A stretch of DNA of 64,000 nucleotides from Parasponia andersonii (Eukaryota > Streptophyta > Magnoliopsida > Rosales > Cannabaceae). The position numbers were made by a program, and so were the translations under genes. Within the stretch, counting starts at the first letter, position 1. Every line of letters begins with the position of its first letter. The notes below the pieces were generated by a model. It had not been told where the DNA came from, made no database searches, and was given only the letters and a program-made list of their open reading frames with translations. The stretch is from NCBI GenBank assembly GCA_002914805.1, contig JXTB01000065.1, positions 642,321-706,320 on the forward strand, in the 5' to 3' direction. Shown piece after piece: positions 1-11,597 of the stretch.

Positions 1-2
1 CA

Positions 3-3000
3 AAGGACTGCCTGCCAACATACATGAGACGAATCGAAGAAGAGTCTGACGGCCCGCAATCCACGATCGAAGAGTTGGTAGCGGTCCCAATGAGAGAGGA
101 AGAACCGGCGAAAGTGGTCCTGATCGGAGCCTTACTGCTCGAGGAACAGAAGAATGAAATGTTGGGATTCTTAAAACGGAATGAAGACGTCTTCGCATGG
201 TCCCACGATGAGATGCTAGGGATAGACCCGGCACACTCCTGTCACCAACTGAATATAGACCCCCATTTCCCCGCGGTCAGGCAGAGACCCCGAAGATTCG
301 CACCAGAGAAAAATAGGGCGATCAATAAGGAGGTGGAAAAGCTACTCGAAAGCGGTCTAATCAGGAAATGCACGTACCCGCGGTGGGTTTCTAACCCGGT
401 AGTGGTGAAAAAGAAAAACGGAGACGACCGCATCTGCATAGATTTCACCAACCTGAACAAGGCCTGCCCAAAGGATAGTTTTCCCCTGCCAAGAATCGAC
501 CAAATGGTAGACGCGACGGCGGGATTCACCAGGATGAACTTTTTGGATTCCTACTCTGGATACAATAAGATTCCCCTGTACGCGGAAGACCAGATCCACA
601 CCACTTTTATCACAGAGCGAGGTCTGTACTGCTACAAGCGCATGCCGTTTGGCCTGAAGAACGCAGGAGCCACCTACCAAAGATTCATGAACAAGATATT
701 CACAGGGCTGTTAGGAACAACTATGGAGGTCTACATCGACGACATGGTCGTGAAGAGCAAAGAGGAGTCAGACTATCTGAAGCATCTAGACGAATGCTTC
801 CAGATTCTGAGGCAGCATCGGATGCGTCTGAATCTCAAGAAGTGCGCATTTGGGGTATCCTCTAGGCAATTCTTGGGGCATATCGTGAGCCAAAGAGGTA
901 TCGAAGCAAATCCGACCCAGCTAACCTCGATCGCGAATGTGCAGAGGCCCTCATCTGTTCAAGAGGTCCAACGCCTGGCCGGGAAAGTAGCCGCCCTCAG
1001 CCGGTTCGTATCCAAGATGTCTGACCGATGCAAGCCTTTCTTTCAATGCCTGAGGAGAAACTCTACGGCCGTTTGGGGGGAAGAACAGGACAAAGCATTG
1101 GCAGACCTCAAGCTGTATCTGAGTCGCCCACCTATCCTGGCTTCCCCGTCGGAGGAGGAGCGTCTGTACACTTATTTAACGGTGTCTGAAGTAGCGATCA
1201 GCGCCGTATTATTTATCGAGCAAGACGGTAAACAAAAGCTGGTGTTCTATATAAGCCGCATGCTCCTAGACGCTGAAACCCGATACAGTGTGGCAGAAAA
1301 GCTGGTCCTCGCTCTGGTCAACGCTAAAAGGAAGCTCCGGCAGTACTTTGAAGTGCACTCGGTCACTATATATACGGATTTCCCCATCCGCCAAATCTTG
1401 GCCAAACCAGACCTGTCGGGATGACTGACTAAATGGGCTATCGAGCTGGGGATATATGACATCGAGTACCAACCTCGAACGGCGAAGAAGGGGCAAGTCA
1501 TGGCAGATTTTCTGGTGGAAATCAAATCCTTTGGTGAGCGGCATGACTTGAATCAAATGTCACAGCTTCGCCCCCTTTCAACCTGGACGCTCTACACGGA
1601 CGGATCCACGAATGCCTCGGGGTCGGGAATCGGGATAGTCTTGCAGACCCCAACGGGCCTCAGGGTTGAGAAAGCACTGAGGCTCGGTTTCCAGGCGACT
1701 AACAATGAGGCTGAGTACGAGGCGTTGTTGCAAGATCTCGAGTTGGCACTACATTTTGGGGTAGAGGACATCGCCGTGAAGACCGATTCGTAGTTGATCG
1801 CGGGTCAGGTCAGGGGAGACTTTGAAGTAAAAGAGCCGAGGCTGTACAGGTATTTCTCCAAGGTAATGGGGGCAAAAGCCTGCTTTGCCAATTTCAATAT
1901 CGAGCCGATCCCCAGGGAGAAGAACCAGAGGGCTGACAGGCTAGCTAAGAATGCATCAATCGGGGCCACCGCTGAAAGCATAGAGGTTCTTTTAGACGGC
2001 GGAGGCATGACAGACCCCCCGCAGACCTCTACGCACCACGTGTTCACAACTAGCGCTGCTGACGAAGGGTGGATGAGGCCCGTCATGCAATATTTGACGT
2101 TGGGGAACCTGCCCACAGACCCCCGGGAAGCAAGATCAGTCAGACTAAAAGCTGCCAGGTACTCAATGGTGGGTGAACAATTATACAAGAGGTCGACGAT
2201 GGGTCCGATGCTACGATGCATAGGCCCCGTCGAAGCACAAAAATTGATGGAGGAGATCCACAAGGGAGTATGTGGCAACAACTCAGGTGGGCGCAGCCTC
2301 GCCCACAAGGCTCTAACGGTCGGATATTTTTGGCCATACATGATGACGGAGGCAACCAAATTCGTAAAAAAATGTGACAAATGCCAGAGGTTCGCTCCGA
2401 TGAAACGTCAACCCGCCGAGATCCTCCATTCAAACATAACTCCCTGGCCGTTTACTAAATGGGGTCTGGATATTGTCGGAGAGTTCCCCAGAAGTCCAGG
2501 AGGAAAGAGATACGTCTTGCTGGCTACGGACTATTTCACCAAATGGGTAGAGGCCAAAGCCTACACGACAGTTAATAAGACAGACACGATTAACTTCATC
2601 TGGAAGAGCATAATCTGCCGATTCGGAATCCCGAAGGAGATACATGCTGACTATGGCACGCAGTTCCAAAATGCCAAGCTTAAGGAGTTGTGCGAGCTAT
2701 ATGATATAAGGCTCAGTTTTTCTTCCGTAAACTACCCTCAAGGGAACGGTCAGGCAGAGGCAACGAACAAAGCCATATTCAACAACATCAAGAAGAACTT
2801 GCAGGAGGCTAAAGGCAAGTGGTTAGAAGAACTGCCAGCCGGTGTGTGGGCCCATCGAACCACAGAGCGGAGGTCTATTGGGAGAACGCCATTTACCATG
2901 GTCTACGGATCAGAGGCTATAATCCCGACCGAGGTCGGCCTCCCGACCCTCCGCTCCGAAGTGGTAAAGGATTCCCCCCTAAACGAGTGCCAGTTAAGCC

Positions 3001-3296
3001 ATAACACAGACCTCCTGGAAGAAACAAGAAACATGGTCTTGGTCCACCTGGCTTCATACCACCAGAAAGCGAGGTCTTACTACGCTAAAAAGGTTAGTCC
3101 CCGACGATTCGGCACTGGGGATTGGGTCCTAAAAGCCAAAACAGGGAATTCCTTGAAACTGGACTCCAATTGGATCGGATCCTTTGAGGTAATCAAAGCG
3201 CTCGACAATGGTGCATATATCTTAAAAGAACTCAAAACGGGGAAAAACGTGCCGAACACGTGGAATGCTCAGCACTTGAAAACATATTACGTGTAA
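3..3296 (+). pseudogene. pol: Ty3/gypsy pol (RT, RNase H, integrase), two in-frame stops
   Basis: One reading frame crosses the whole stretch but is broken by TGA at 1422-1424 and TAG at 1791-1793. Reverse transcriptase shows the FTNLNKACPKD block and the catalytic motif YIDD (about 735-746). RNase H shows YTDGS, the acidic NNEAEYEA block and a TDS motif directly before the second stop; its last part (ADRLAK) follows that stop. Integrase has an N-terminal zinc-binding region, but the usual second histidine of the CGNHSG block is asparagine (CGNNSG), while CDKC is kept. Its catalytic acids are visible in LDIVG, HADYGTQF and GQAEAT. A C-terminal region with GDWVLKAK follows and ends at TAA 3294-3296. 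The stop contexts suggest single C-to-T changes of an Arg and a Gln codon. Upstream protease and gag are outside the window. The product would act in cDNA synthesis and integration if it were intact. Confidence 0.9.
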
Positions 3297-3462
3297 GGTG
3301 CACATATATGATGTAAGGCCATGTGAGTATTTATATTATTGAAAAGTTTAAATCCAAAACAGGATAAGCTCCTTTTTGCCTCATGAATTCACCTTTTAGA
3401 CTGCTACGGAAGAAAGGGTCTGCCAACAGAGGCAGACCCAATGTTTAATGCTAACTACGGTG

Positions 3463-4040
3463 AAGGGTAAACTGCTGTGCAAAGCCAAAACTTGCCAGCA
3501 GACCGCAAAAGTGCTCGCACTCTAGGACTCACGTCGCTCGTCGACGACCCGAGAAAACGTGTGAAGAGTGAGCTGCTGTGCGAAGCCAAAACTTGCCAGC
3601 AGACCTCGAAAGTGCTCACACTCTGGGACTCACATTGCTCGTCGACGACCCGAGAAAACGTGCGAAGAGTGAGCTGCTGTGCAAAGCCAAAACTTGCCAG
3701 CAGACCTCGAAAGTGCTCGCACTCTGGGACTCACGTCGCTCGTCGACGACCCGAGAAAACATGCGAAGAATGAGCTGCTGTGCAAAGCCAAAACTTGCCA
3801 GCAGACCTCGAAAGTGCTCGCACTCTAGGACTCACGTTGCTCGTCGATGACCCAAGAAAGCGTGCGAAGGATAAACTGTTGTGCAAAACCAAAACTTGCC
3901 AGCAGACCTCGAAAATGCTCGCACTCTAAATGTGCGAAGGGTAAACTGCTGTGCAAAGCCAAAACTTGCCAGCAGACCTAGAAAGTGCCCGCACTTTGGG
4001 ACTCACGTCGCTCGTCGACGACCCGAGAAAACGTACGAAG
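3463..4040 (+). repeat. Six-copy 101-bp minisatellite in retrotransposon 3' region
   Basis: The motif ctgctgtgcaaagccaaaac recurs (some copies with one or two changes) at 3472, 3573, 3674, 3775, 3876 and 3946. That gives four exact 101-bp steps and one shortened 70-bp step. Units carry gtcgctcgtcgacgacccg and differ by scattered substitutions. The array lies 170 bp after the pol stop and before the antisense gene. The period is not a multiple of three, so the ORFs read through it are chance. Confidence 0.9.
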
Positions 4041-4859
4041 AGAAAAAGTGGGGGGCATGCAACAAAAAAAAAAAAACTAGCCAGCGGACCCCGGAAGGAA
4101 CACTTTAGGCTACGCAAAGAACTAAGGGAAGGCAAAGTCAGAATCCACCCATTGGAAGTGGACTCTCCCTAAGGAATGTTTTGACTACACGAAAAGTTAA
4201 AGGGAAACAGACGCTGGCCAAGGAAAGATCTATCTTTGCATGATCAAGATGTGAACAGATTTAGAGTCTACCCGTTGGAAGTAGTCCAGAGTCAGATCAA
4301 ACATGAAAGCAAGAATCAAGGTTAAAGCCTATTTATTATGTCCCAAAAATACAAAGTACGTGGGTAATAGCGATGAACACTCAGGAGCCCTACTGGCAAG
4401 GCGCAGGTTTAGAGCGGACTCTTAAGGAGACGTCGGAATGATAATGCCCAGTTTGTTCTCGATAAGAGCCAAGCCCGGGCATCCTCCTCTGCAACGACGG
4501 GTCTAAGCAATGGTCAACTAAACCCTGGAGCTGGCTCCGAGCATGGTCCCATTTGGGGTCGGAGAAGTCTAGCCACACGCGAGGGTCGAACTCTGCCAAA
4601 ACAAGTTATGAAGAAGGATACAATTCTGCAAAACAGGATGAACCAAAGCCTGCACCCCTATGTCCGAAGCCATTCCGAGCAACCATGACCCCAGGAAGGC
4701 TCGCTAAGAACCCGAAATCATATCCTTACAGTCAGTTAAACAAATGATGGAAAGTAAAAGAAAACGGTCTAAAATTGACGAGGCATCCTTTGTCATTTAT
4801 TTGAAGGGTTACAACGAACAATCAGCTTTACAAATGTACATAATTTAGGGGAGGGGGGC
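4041..4859. other. Non-coding spacer of the retrotransposon
   Basis: This stretch lies between the 101-bp array and the end of the antisense gene. I see no conserved coding. It has a poly-A run near 4066 and two similar short segments (near 4141 and 4265) reading ctacccgttggaagt or a close variant. It probably serves as 3' UTR for both the plus-strand genomic RNA and the minus-strand transcript. Confidence 0.5.
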
Positions 4860-7800
4860 CTAGTTACCTCCATCCGAGGAGGCACGGCCGACCCCGGCAC
4901 TTGGACCGGCTTCGGAGAAGAGTGGTGTGGCCGGGTTGGATTCGTCACTGGATACGACGACCGCACCGGACCCATAACCGATTGAGACCCTGGGGCTAGG
5001 CTGGATGACCGGGGCTTCTGGAGTTCGATCTGGCAGACCAGAAGCAGGAATAAGCTCCGCGGCAACGGGAGCAGACGTAGAGGGCCCATCCTTTTCCGCA
5101 GCAAGCATTTCCAGCACGTCCGATGGGTATATAATTTTGATCTCATCCCCAAGCTACTGCATGTAGTGCTTGATGGAATAGTGGTCCCTCTCGACGCCTT
5201 TCTGATCGTCAAATTGGTCTGGTGTCACCACCTCGGCATGGTTTTCAAATTCTCTGTTCTCCCAGCCAGACCTATAACTTTCGGCAGAAAGAACGTCCAC
5301 CTGCTTCTGGTACCTTATTTCCAACTTCTCCGCATCCGCCAGTCTGTCCTTCAGCGCCGCCAATCTGAGCTCCGCCTGCCGCTGTGATAAGTCGACCAAT
5401 AAAGAATTAATACCAGTGAGGTCCGCGCAATGTTTACGAGATGCCTCCACCTGAGCACCCATCAGAATTTTATGGTCCAGAAAAAGATGTCGGTTTACCT
5501 TGTGGGACCGATCGAGCCTGCGTTGCAGAGCATGGGCTTCTAGCTTGGCCACTGCCTCGGCTTTCCTCGCTTCCTTGGCGTCCTCGACAGCCTGATCTCG
5601 AGCGATGAAGGCCAATCTCATCTCTGCCCCCGCACTCTGAAGCTCTTGCTCTTTGATCCTCAGCTCGCCTTGGGCCAACCTAGCGGCTTCGGATTGAGCA
5701 AGCATGTCGGCCTCTGCCTGGGCTAATCTCGCCGCTAGCTCCTCGCTCCTGGTTTTCTCGACACTCATGGCATGCGTCACCGTGCTGCTAACCCTCGCTT
5801 CTTCGAGGCCCCAGTATATGTCAAAATCATACCTCAAGTCGGCGAGGGCGGCCACGCTGCGCTCGACCAGTGCGGAACGGGAGCTCAACTCTTCGGTTAG
5901 GCCCTTGACACGAGCAGAGTAGAAAGACCGAATGGCGGACAGCTGCAAATTAAGCAACAAAGGAGGGGGTCGGCAATTATCAAAGACGTTGAAGAAACAT
6001 AAAAACACCCAAGTGTGACAAACCTGTGCGAGAGTGCGGGTAGTGAGAAGCTCAACATTCTCCGGAGTAAGGAACTTCAGCGCAGGCTCCGTGGCTGGAT
6101 CATCCCTTTGTGCACCATCCGTCCTTGGGGAACGCGGCCCCTCCTCGACGGCCATAGGGACATCCTCCTCATCTGCCGGGCACGCCTCCGGAGCAGAAGC
6201 GATAGGGGCGGAGGAAGACCCGGGACCGTCAGGGGCGTCGCCGAGCACGGGGGGAGGAGTTACACCTCCTCCGGTCTGGCTGCCGCATATTGACCTTTTC
6301 CTCCTTAGAAGGGTCAGCGTCGCCCCATCATCGTCACTATCGGACGAAAAGACGACCCTGCCCCTCTTCCCTTCCCGGCTCTCTTCCTCATTTGACGAGC
6401 CGACCTCGCGTTGCCGCTTTGTAGGGACTGGAGGAGGCGAGGAGAGTCTGGATTTCAGTCTCGGAACTCCCCCACTGAGCTCGGCGATCTCTCCACTGAG
6501 GCTTAAGGCACTCGATTTCGAGCCGGAGTCAGGGGTGGGGGAGATCACTGCTACAGACCCCCCGGTCGGACCAGGCGTCGCCGTTTCCCCACGCGTGATT
6601 AGAAGGGCAGACGGCCCCCCGGCTGGAGATTTGCCGGTGTCAGGGCGGGGAACCGCCGATTCTGCTCCCCCCGTATGCACCACGAGGCGCCGGCCAGCGG
6701 ATGCCTTAACTTGAGCTTTCGACACCGCTGCTCTCCCTTTGATGGGAGAAGGGCTGGCTGGCGGGCCCGTCTCAGAGCCTGTGAAAAATAAACGACAAAG
6801 TTAGTCTACGGTCACGGCCCGACCCTCAAGGATTCAAAGATTTAGACATAAACTTACCCCTAACCCTTTTGGGGGCGGCGTTTTCTTCCTCGCGGAGCCT
6901 GACGCACTCCGCGGCCACTAGCCTCATGGCCTCCTCGAGTTCGTGATTTGACGGCGCTACCAGATCGTTGGTGCCCGCCAGCTGGCTTGAGGCCGCAACC
7001 TGCCGACTCACCATGGTGATCCGGTCACTTTCGTCCCGGCGAAATCGGTTCAGGGCGGAGGCGTCGAGCCGACTCCTCAGGTGCTTGGTAACGACCCAGG
7101 TATCCAAGGGAAAACGGAGGTATGAGACCATCCTGGGCATTAGGTTCATCATCAGGGGGTTGAGGACGGCTTGAATGTGCCGGCATTCCCTCGGGGAGCT
7201 GAAGATAATGATCCCCTCTAGACTTTTGAGCCGCCCAGCCGACAGGTGCGGCTCAAACCTGCTTTCTTCTACTGAGGCTGCACAGGACAAAGTAACATGA
7301 GCAATAAAATCATGAGAAAACTCAGACCCAAAGATCATAGTCTGATGCTTACTCTGCAGAAAAACTGAGGGGACTTGGAAATGTTCTCCGTTCACCCAAG
7401 GGGAGCACCACGCCTCTCCAACGGCGTATAGCCTGGCGTGAGAGTCCCATTGTTTGTCTGACTGCGGTAGCCCCCAAAAGATGTGGTATCCAGGCAGTGG
7501 CTGGAGATAGAAGGTGGGGTAGGAGCCCTTCTTGGGAATGAGAACGAGTTTATAACCGTAGAAGACCACCTCCAGGTCGATATGCGTGTTATAGATAACT
7601 GACAGGGCAGAGAGCCCCATCAGAATCATAATCCCGTTTGCATTCAGTTGCATCGGGTGGATCCCCGTCAGGGCAAAAAATTGATGGATTAGAGGGGGAA
7701 GAGAGAATCGCAGGCAGTCCAGATACTTCCTGCCCAAGACGATGGAACCCTCGGGGGCGCAGGGCCGAAGGTACCAGTCTGCGGGACCTTTGACTCGTTG

Positions 7801-7896
7801 AAGCGTCACTCCTCCGGGGAAGCAGAGCTGCCTCCTCAATGAGTCTAACTCAGAATCCGTAACAGATTACAATTCCTGAGCTTGATTCGAAGCCAT
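4860..7896 (-). pseudogene. Antisense extra gene of Tat element: gypsy-type transposon domain plus coiled coil, three introns, two stops
   Basis: My model has four exons: 7896-7353, 7277-6858, 6778-6024 and 5942-4860. The introns (75, 79 and 81 bp) all begin GT and end AG, with donors GTAAGC, GTAAGT and GTTTGT and acceptors ending tgtgcag, ttcacag and tttgcag. The joined exons total 2802 nt, 933 codons before the stop, all in frame. Two in-frame stops break it: TAA at 7869-7867 (codon 10) and TAG at 5156-5154. Exons 1-2 resemble the plant family Pfam calls 'putative gypsy type transposon' (Transposase_28, function unknown), with blocks such as FSLPPLIHQFFALTGIHP and GLPQSDKQWDSHARLY. Exon 3 is Pro/Ser-rich with a basic-acidic stretch (GKRGR, then SSDSDDD). 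Exon 4 has a long Ala/Glu/Leu coiled coil, then a disordered tail. I chose the ATG at 7896 because the frame is continuous from it apart from the stop. The biochemical role is unknown. Confidence 0.75.
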
Positions 7897-8014
7897 TGTT
7901 CCGAAAGACGACTGGGAGAGTGAAAGTCTTTGGAAGAGAAAGAAGCAGAAACCTTAGGGTGTTAAGAGATTGGCACGATTGAAAATTTTGGTAAAACGGC
8001 AGATAAACACAGTT

Positions 8015-8025
8015 GCGGCTTTTAA
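8015..8025 (-). promoter_or_regulatory. Possible TATA-like box for the antisense gene
   Basis: The minus strand reads cctttaaaagc about 120 bp upstream of the antisense ATG at 7896, a plausible distance for a plant core promoter. No other promoter element was recognised, so this is weak. Confidence 0.25.
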
Positions 8026-8220
8026 AGGAGAGAAGCCGAAAAGTTTTTCTGGAAGAGGAAAGAATAAAAGAAACCGAGCAGTCAGAATTTCAAAATTCAA
8101 ACAGATCTCGTGATGAGAGATGGCGTATCACCGCATTGGGAAAAGGGAGCCACGTGCGTCCCTCAGGTTGGAGAAGCGAAGAGATGGTTTCCCCACTTGA
8201 TAGACACGAATCTATCAAAT

Positions 8221-8237
8221 AGGGAAATGGGGACAGT
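8221..8237 (+). promoter_or_regulatory. Probable polypurine tract
   Basis: A purine-rich stretch (agggaaatggggacagt) lies directly before the TGTGAG that I take as the first bases of the 3' LTR. In this class of element such a tract primes plus-strand DNA synthesis. Confidence 0.5.
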
Positions 8238-9014
8238 TGTGAGACCCATTTCCGAACCTTGTGCCACGAGGAAGGCCACACGGATCGCACGTGATCTCAC
8301 CATCGGCCTTTGGGCCGTCCGAGCTTAGGGCAGAACCCATCACTGACCCCAGACGGTCCGGCCAGTCAGACCCCAACCATGACAGCTGGGAGTCTGAGGC
8401 CCCAAGGGTTTGCTATCTGGGAACAGCGGCCCTTACCTCAACAGTCGGAGGGGTCAGAAGCCCCAAGGGTCTTCAGACTGGATACAATGNGTAGGTGTGT
8501 GTACCAGGGACAGGCTGTCCTGACAGAACGGCGATTTGCCCAAATCTTACTCCTGACAAATTGAAGCCGTAGGAGGCGGCGAAAATCAGGCCACGGTAGC
8601 ACAGAGGAGATCACAGAAATCTCGGCCCGTGACGGTTAAAAAAGATCTTGAGGTGAAAGATACTCAATCCTGAGATAGAAAACCAGGCTGTTCACTATCT
8701 CAGAACTATACATATAGAAGCCATGCGTTCCCGAATGGGGAGATATACGCAACAAAGATGATATATATAAAACAGTCCGTGAACCAAAAGAAAATAGATA
8801 TATACACATTCAAGTATATTTTTCCTTGCTACCCAACAAAAAAGAAAGATCACTTACTTAAGCATTGGAGAGTCTTTGCAGGTAGCCACCCCTGCCTCTC
8901 CGATCTTACTTAGAGTTCAGAGAACTTTGAGACAGTGAAGACACGTGGAAAGTTGGAGAATAGAGCGTCAGCAGTTCAAGACACGTGGACGGCTGGTGAA
9001 AAATCGCTCCAACA
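8238..9014 (+). repeat. 3' LTR of the first Ty3/gypsy element
   Basis: It starts TGTGAG and ends CCAACA, giving the usual TG...CA ends and a length of 777 bp. The right end is supported by homology to the second element (reverse complement of 50262-50429): both share the block acttaagcat followed by gagagtcttt, and both end in ...caaca. In the second element the PBS follows at once. Inside, a ccccaagggt block is duplicated (near 8400 and 8461). Position 8490 is an undetermined base. The start coordinate is less certain than the end. Confidence 0.65.
8762..8771 (+). promoter_or_regulatory. TATA box of the 3' LTR
   Basis: The sequence tatatataaa stands about two-thirds into the LTR, where the U3/R boundary promoter of a plant LTR would be expected. 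Confidence 0.4.
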
Positions 9015-11123
9015 GATAGTGCGGAGAATCACCAAAATTATCGATATTTCAATTCTATACTTGGTGATAAACATCACTAATCTCTGTAATAATTGTTATT
9101 AGTTTACTATGCGACGGACTCAGGAGTAATAAAAATTGTCCAAATCTAATGGGACCCATTTGAATTAATGACATTTTTAATTCTAAATCTTTTGTGAGTT
9201 TATTGCTGACATGGGGGGCTGGAATTTAAAAGAGGGTAGGTGATATCTCTTCACTTCTTCAGTTTTAGTCTTCAAGGGCCTACTGCCTACTCACTAACAC
9301 ATAAGCTTGAAAGATGAAAGGAAAAGGGCGTGACTGTGTTCCACATAAGCTGACGTGCACTGCCCCTATCAATTTGTGACACTGTGAGGAGCCTCTCTGT
9401 GTTTTGACCTATCAAGTCACACTTCCATTGGCTGCTTCTTTTAAAATTGCCCCTTGAAAATGAATAGTCCTATTTATTTCAAGAGCCGTTATCTACATAG
9501 CAATAATGTGTCAGCTACCTCATGAAAAAATGGGGTAGTAGTCCTAATCGTTGCAAGTTATTCTATGTGATAATAATGTATCAGCTACCACATGACAAAT
9601 ATGAAATCGTACAAATCCCGCACTGTTATAATATTGTTACATGAACAGTATAAATTCTCCTAGCCTAATAAATTGGATAAGATTTTTATTCTGAGAAGAA
9701 GTTTGAATATGTTCTTGTTAATCAAATAAATGGTCATAACCACGTCTTAAGTAGCCTTGAAATACCGAGAAATATGGAAGTTTCAGGGCTAAGTTTTCCA
9801 AGAAACGGTCAACTTTATATTTCAACGTAAATTTGTCGAAGGTCAATTTTGTGCTAGCTGGAGCTTTTGTGGGTCATGGCAATTTTTTCTAGCTTCTCAC
9901 ACTGAATCTTTGTGATCATGAGAGTGTGACTCTCCCTTAGAAATGGGACTTTATAGACATAAAAGCAACAAGATCAGCCATGTCAGTTCGATGTAATATC
10001 TGATCTGTAATGAACTATATATCACAAGACATCTCTAGTTGTTAAAAGATCATCACACACTATCATGTCTTTTGAAATTTGGTAAATGACAACACAATTT
10101 GGTCACAAATGCCTTTCCTTTTTTTTTTTTTTTTCTTTCTCTCTCTTATCTTATCTTATCTTAGTAGTAATAAAAGACGGCTGAGATCACAAAGCCAAAT
10201 GGCCAGCTCAAAAGGCTTCAATGACACAGTCTCATACAGTTAGAATAAGAAAAAGAATGGAATTGAATGGGGCTTGTTGGGATTGTATCATTTAAAAGTT
10301 GTCCCAACCATATGGACCTTTTCTTCAGTCCAGTTTTGAGAAATTGTCTAGCAAATTCATGAAATATGTCATTTAAAAAAAATATGGGGGTTTTCTTCCT
10401 CCTTAACCCCTTCAAGTTCTCAACGGAATTTCTAAGAAATTGATCCCTCAGAAATCAGAATCACAGGAAATCTGGCTCGTCTGCCAATAGAAATTTTAAG
10501 TATGTGACCCACAACATCATTTTGTAATATTCTCTATCCATTCTAACACATACAATGAATATCCTTGCTATTTGATAAATTCAATTCAGCTATTATACAT
10601 CAAGGTCTTTCTAAGCCAAAAGGTTCCACTCATAGAAAACAAAAATATAAGTTATCTTGAATGTCATTCCAAAATGTGTGTCCTTAAATTTTCACACTCC
10701 AGCTTTGAAATTCCATGAACCAATGCCAAATGGAGTCTTATATAACAAGAAACCGACTTAATTCGACACCCCAAATCTACCTTTCCAATTGAACCTTTCC
10801 ACATTGTCTTTTTCCTAAAGCAATACCCAAACATGCCATCTTCTCTCACCATCTTTTTCTTTTGAAAAAATTACCTTTAAGGAGGTCTTATGTCTGTGCC
10901 TTTATTCTCATTGATGAGCCACTGATGACTCAGGTAACCAAAAAGTTGAGAATCACCAACAACTTCTACACCCTTTAAATACACCTCTTCATCAACCTCA
11001 ATAAGCATCAAACTCATCAATTGCCTTCATCTGAGATTGAAGAACATTCTATACCTGTCCACAACAGGCTGCTCCAACTAGCTAGCGGTAGAAGCAACTT
11101 CCTTTGCATAATTTCCATCCAAT
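9015..11123. other. Intergenic DNA upstream of the GRAM gene
   Basis: No gene seen. It holds a pair of related segments near 9500 and 9570 (aatgtgtcagctacctcatg and aatgtatcagctaccacatg), a pyrimidine tract with a ttatc pentanucleotide run (10118-10160), and a gacgtgcac motif near 9352 with the ACGTG core of G-box/ABRE sites. The last few hundred bases should contain the promoter and leader of the next gene. Confidence 0.5.
10974..10981 (+). promoter_or_regulatory. TATA-like box of the GEM-like gene
   Basis: The sequence tttaaata stands 143 bp before the chosen ATG, consistent with a 5' leader of about 110 bp. Confidence 0.35.
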
Positions 11124-11558
11124 ATGAAGACTTCAATTCAGGGACAAGTTATTGGAATTCCAATCAGCTCACTTGCATATCAGTTAGAACAGAGGTCTGC
11201 AAAGGCACTCCTAACTGATGCTGCTACACAATACCATACTGATAAATTTCCTCAAGACGTATCTTCAACTTTGAAAAGAAGTAAATTCTCCTTGTCTTTC
11301 TCTCTTCTATAGACATAAATATACATAAATATATGTAAATGAGTAGATCAAAAAGATGGGCTTTTACTAATGGAAGGGTCTGGATATTACAGGTAAAGTG
11401 GATTCAGTACTCAACAGAATGAACAAGCTTGGGAAGAAAGCTGACATTTTTGCACATGGAATCAAAGAGCATGGTAAGTGAATTCTTGAAATCTAATATT
11501 TCCACTAGATTTATACTGGCCTCAATTTCTCTGAAGTAAATTAGATAAAACTTAATAC

Positions 11559-11597
<39 letters not shown>

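Larger units (their letters stand above)
1..9014 (+). mobile_element. Ty3/gypsy (Tat-like) LTR retrotransposon, 5' end outside window
   Basis: The element enters the window inside pol and runs to the end of its 3' LTR. In order it holds RT, RNase H and integrase coding on the plus strand (to 3296), a 101-bp tandem array (3463-4040), a long minus-strand gene (7896-4860), a purine-rich stretch next to the LTR, and a 3' LTR (8238-9014). An extra ORF between pol and the 3' LTR, sometimes antisense, is known from Tat-lineage elements, which is why I favour Tat. The 5' LTR, PBS, gag and protease lie outside the window, so the target-site duplication cannot be checked; the five bases after the LTR are gatag. 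A related element lies at 46.85-50.43 kb in the opposite orientation. Stops in both genes show that this copy is not autonomous. Confidence 0.85.

Noticed and set aside
3463-4040. Regular repeats that could suggest a CRISPR-like array
   Set aside because: There are no unique spacers; whole 101-bp units are tandem, and the context is a plant retrotransposon.
3477-4108. Overlapping ORFs of 73-98 codons in the 101-bp array
   Set aside because: They follow the repeat period, which is not a multiple of three, and look like shadows of the array in different frames.
6034-6714. 226-codon plus-strand ORF
   Set aside because: It lies opposite exon 3 of the antisense gene, is Ser/Pro/Gly-rich by mirror composition and matches nothing known.
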